From Arthrobacter sp. DWC3 (lineage in GTDB: Bacteria; Actinomycetota; Actinomycetes; Actinomycetales; Micrococcaceae), in the NCBI RefSeq assembly GCF_002929375.1, contig NZ_PJIP01000010.1, positions 62,001 to 126,000 of the forward strand: a DNA stretch of 64,000 bases, written 5' to 3'. Every line of letters begins with the position of its first letter. Position 1 is the stretch's first letter. Below are positions 62,328 to 64,000 of the stretch, one piece after another. The notes below the pieces were generated by a model. That model made no database searches and was not told the DNA's origin. It saw only the letters and a list, made by a program, of their open reading frames with translations. Made by a program: the position numbers and the translations under genes.

Positions 62328-63224
62328 TCAGGTAGGGATCACCGTTCGTCGGAGGGTGGCGACGACCTGTTGCACGGCGGTCCGGTGGAGAGCCTCTGGT
62401 CGGCAGAGGATGTCAACGCGACGGGCAAGCGGTAGATCGTGAATGGGTTTGAGGACAATGCCGCTGCCAGATGGTGGGGAGGTGGTGTGGCGGGGCATCA
62501 GCGCGACGGCCGGGCCGGCAGAGACGATCGCGGCCGCGATGAAGAACTCGTTGATCCGGTGCGTGACAGTCAAGGGCTGGCCGGCGTGTACGGCGAGCGC
62601 CTGCAGAGCAGACACAAGCGGGAACCCGTCCTGAACAGACACCCATTCTTCATCGATGAGGTCGGCGACGCTGACGCTCGGCGCGTCGGCGAGCCGGTGT
62701 CGATACGACATGGCGACATCCAGGGGCTCGCGCAGAAGCGGCAGGGCGGTACTCGTGCTGGGCCACGGCGGGCTGTGCTCGAGGCGGTGCGCGATGACAA
62801 GGTCGTAGTCGGCGGCCAGGGCGGGGAAGTCCTCCTGACTCACATCCCGGTCATGGCAGACCAGCCGCGGGCTTCCCTCACCGGACAGAGCTTGGATCAG
62901 GGGGCCGAAGTAGGTCAGCCCGGCGCTGTTGAACGCGGCGATACTCACCGTCGCACGGGGGTCCTGGAGGTAGCGGCTGACCGCCTGCTCGGCGGAGCTC
63001 ATCGCGACACTGATATCCACTGCAGCTCGAGCCAGCGCATGACCCGCGCCGGTGAGGACAAGGTTCCGTCCCCGTCGTTCGGTCAGGGGAACGTCGACCC
63101 GACGCTGCAACGTCGCGAGCTGCTGCGAAACCGCTGACGCAGAGACATGGAGCGCGCGGGCGACGGCGGCGAGGCTGCCCCGCTCGCCCAACTCCCGGAG
63201 CAACCGCAACTGATGAAGATCCAT
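62328..63224 (-). CDS. LysR family transcriptional regulator
   Basis: A 298-residue LTTR. The N-terminal winged helix-turn-helix MDLHQLRLLRELGERGSLAAVARALHVSASAVSQQLATLQRRVDVPL is canonical, followed by the linker helix and an effector domain with VSIAAFNSAG and ALMPRHTT. It is divergent from the EamA transporter gene with 72 bp between starts (AT-rich TAAAAGCTAAACC region), so it probably controls that gene. No co-inducer can be inferred. Confidence 0.93.
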   Translation of the reverse strand: MDLHQLRLLRELGERGSLAAVARALHVSASAVSQQLATLQRRVDVPLTERRGRNLVLTGAGHALARAAVDISVAMSSAEQAVSRYLQDPRATVSIAAFNSAGLTYFGPLIQALSGEGSPRLVCHDRDVSQEDFPALAADYDLVIAHRLEHSPPWPSTSTALPLLREPLDVAMSYRHRLADAPSVSVADLIDEEWVSVQDGFPLVSALQALAVHAGQPLTVTHRINEFFIAAAIVSAGPAVALMPRHTTSPPSGSGIVLKPIHDLPLARRVDILCRPEALHRTAVQQVVATLRRTVIPT

Positions 63225-63296
63225 AAGTAAAAGCTAAACCAATAGTTCACCAAGTGCCCTCTCGTCTTACCAGTGCAAAGCCCCGAGACTCGAAGG

Positions 63297-64000
63297 GTGC
63301 CCTCACCAGTACTGACTCCAGCAGCCCACCGGCGCGACGAACGACGACGCTCCTTCGTCTCCCTTCTTGCCGCACGCAGGGTGGACCTGCTCCTGCTCCT
63401 GGTCGCCGTCGTGTGGGGAAGCAGCTACCTCGCAGCGAAGACCCTCACCGACACGGTCGGCGTCACCGTCATCCTCTCGCTGCGATTTCTCATCACCACG
63501 CCGGCACTGCTGGCGATCTGGCTGATCTGGAACCGCCGCCGGGCCGCACGCCGCGAAACGATGGTCGGCGTCGTCCTGGGCTTCACCCAGGCGGCGGTAC
63601 TCATCCTCGAAACCCACGGCATCGCCCGTACCAGCGCCACGAACGCCGGACTGATCATCAGCCTCGTCATCGTCTTCACCCCTGTCACCGAGAGCATCGC
63701 CTTCCGGGTGAAACTGCCGCGCACGGTATTCGTCGCCGGTGTCATCGCGGTCGTGGGCGTCTGCCTCCTCGTCTCCGGTGACGGATTCGCCACACCCACT
63801 CTCGGGGACATGCTCATGCTCGCCGCCGCGGTCGTCCGCTCCATCCACGTGACAGCGGTCTCCGCGCTCACCCGGGGGCGCAGTTACAGTGCGCTGCACT
63901 TGACACTGATCCAGAGCGCGGTCTGCGCCCTCGTCTACACCCTCGCGGACTCCCACGGCGTGGTCGGGGCAGTGCGGAGCTTCGACACCGGCGAGTGGAT
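63297..64000 (+). CDS. EamA/DMT-family transporter (3' end outside window)
   Basis: At least 234 residues of a drug/metabolite transporter. VDLLLLLVAVVWGSSYLAAKTL is helix 1 with the family WGSxY pattern, ILSLRFLITTPALLAIWL helix 2, and the ISLVIVFTPV and LMLAAAVVRSIHVTAVSALT segments follow, so the first EamA repeat and part of the second are present. Starts are ambiguous: GTG at 63273, 63297 or 63381, the last giving the usual family N-terminus. Exported compound unknown. Divergent from LysR. Confidence 0.88.
   Translation, partial: MPSPVLTPAAHRRDERRRSFVSLLAARRVDLLLLLVAVVWGSSYLAAKTLTDTVGVTVILSLRFLITTPALLAIWLIWNRRRAARRETMVGVVLGFTQAAVLILETHGIARTSATNAGLIISLVIVFTPVTESIAFRVKLPRTVFVAGVIAVVGVCLLVSGDGFATPTLGDMLMLAAAVVRSIHVTAVSALTRGRSYSALHLTLIQSAVCALVYTLADSHGVVGAVRSFDTGEW

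Overview
The window is a high-GC actinobacterial chromosome segment, most likely from a member of the Micrococcaceae (Arthrobacter and relatives). The evidence is the near-constant G/C third positions, a Pup-proteasome module (dop, arc), a mycothiol gene (mshC), an actinobacterial GlgM/GlgC pair, DUF5703 and DUF3099 proteins, and an acyl-CoA oxidase of the type known from Arthrobacter. No rRNA operon, CRISPR array, plasmid origin or intact insertion sequence was seen.

Layout. (1) 1-14.1 kb, mostly minus strand: dop (cut by the window edge), arc, trmI, a site-2 protease, a HAD phosphatase, a PAC2 protein, mshC, uppP, an aldo/keto-reductase-like protein, an acyl-CoA dehydrogenase and an M20 peptidase. 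The gene content recalls the proteasome-to-mshC neighbourhood of mycobacteria. (2) 14.3-18.1 kb: tRNA-Leu(GAG), a small conserved protein, kynureninase with an M50-like membrane protein, and a secreted trypsin-like protease. (3) 18.2-24.9 kb: a compact fatty-acid module of MaoC hydratase, FabG4-like reductase and thiolase, divergent from a TetR regulator and an acyl-CoA oxidase, with one 31-bp palindrome in the shared promoter. (4) 25-31 kb: divergent glgM/glgC, then a transglutaminase / alpha-E / circularly permuted ATP-grasp triad. (5) 31.2-42.8 kb: housekeeping genes including pepN, lplA, rpmE2, a TrmH-type methylase, an ABC ATPase, serB, a formate/nitrite-type transporter, two SDRs, DUF3099 and SURF1.

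(6) 43.1-49.3 kb: a five-gene plus-strand operon (nucleotide-sugar dehydrogenase, NDP-sugar epimerase, secreted polysaccharide deacetylase, secreted protein with a suspected double-psi beta-barrel, processive GT2 synthase). It looks like a synthase-dependent exopolysaccharide locus and is the best candidate here for an undescribed system. (7) 49.4-53.2 kb: an ABC-F ATPase and the overlapping bioY-bioM-bioN biotin uptake operon, ending in a hairpin.

(8) 53.2-64 kb: an accessory region with a different texture. It has small orphan genes, a decayed serine-resolvase fragment at its edge, two probable frameshifted genes, a 23-bp element present twice behind genes, and several regulator/target pairs, most of them divergent (PadR with a HAAS-like membrane protein, TetR/SDR twice, LysR/EamA). 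Several of these pairs have visible inverted or direct repeats between or in front of the genes that could be operators.
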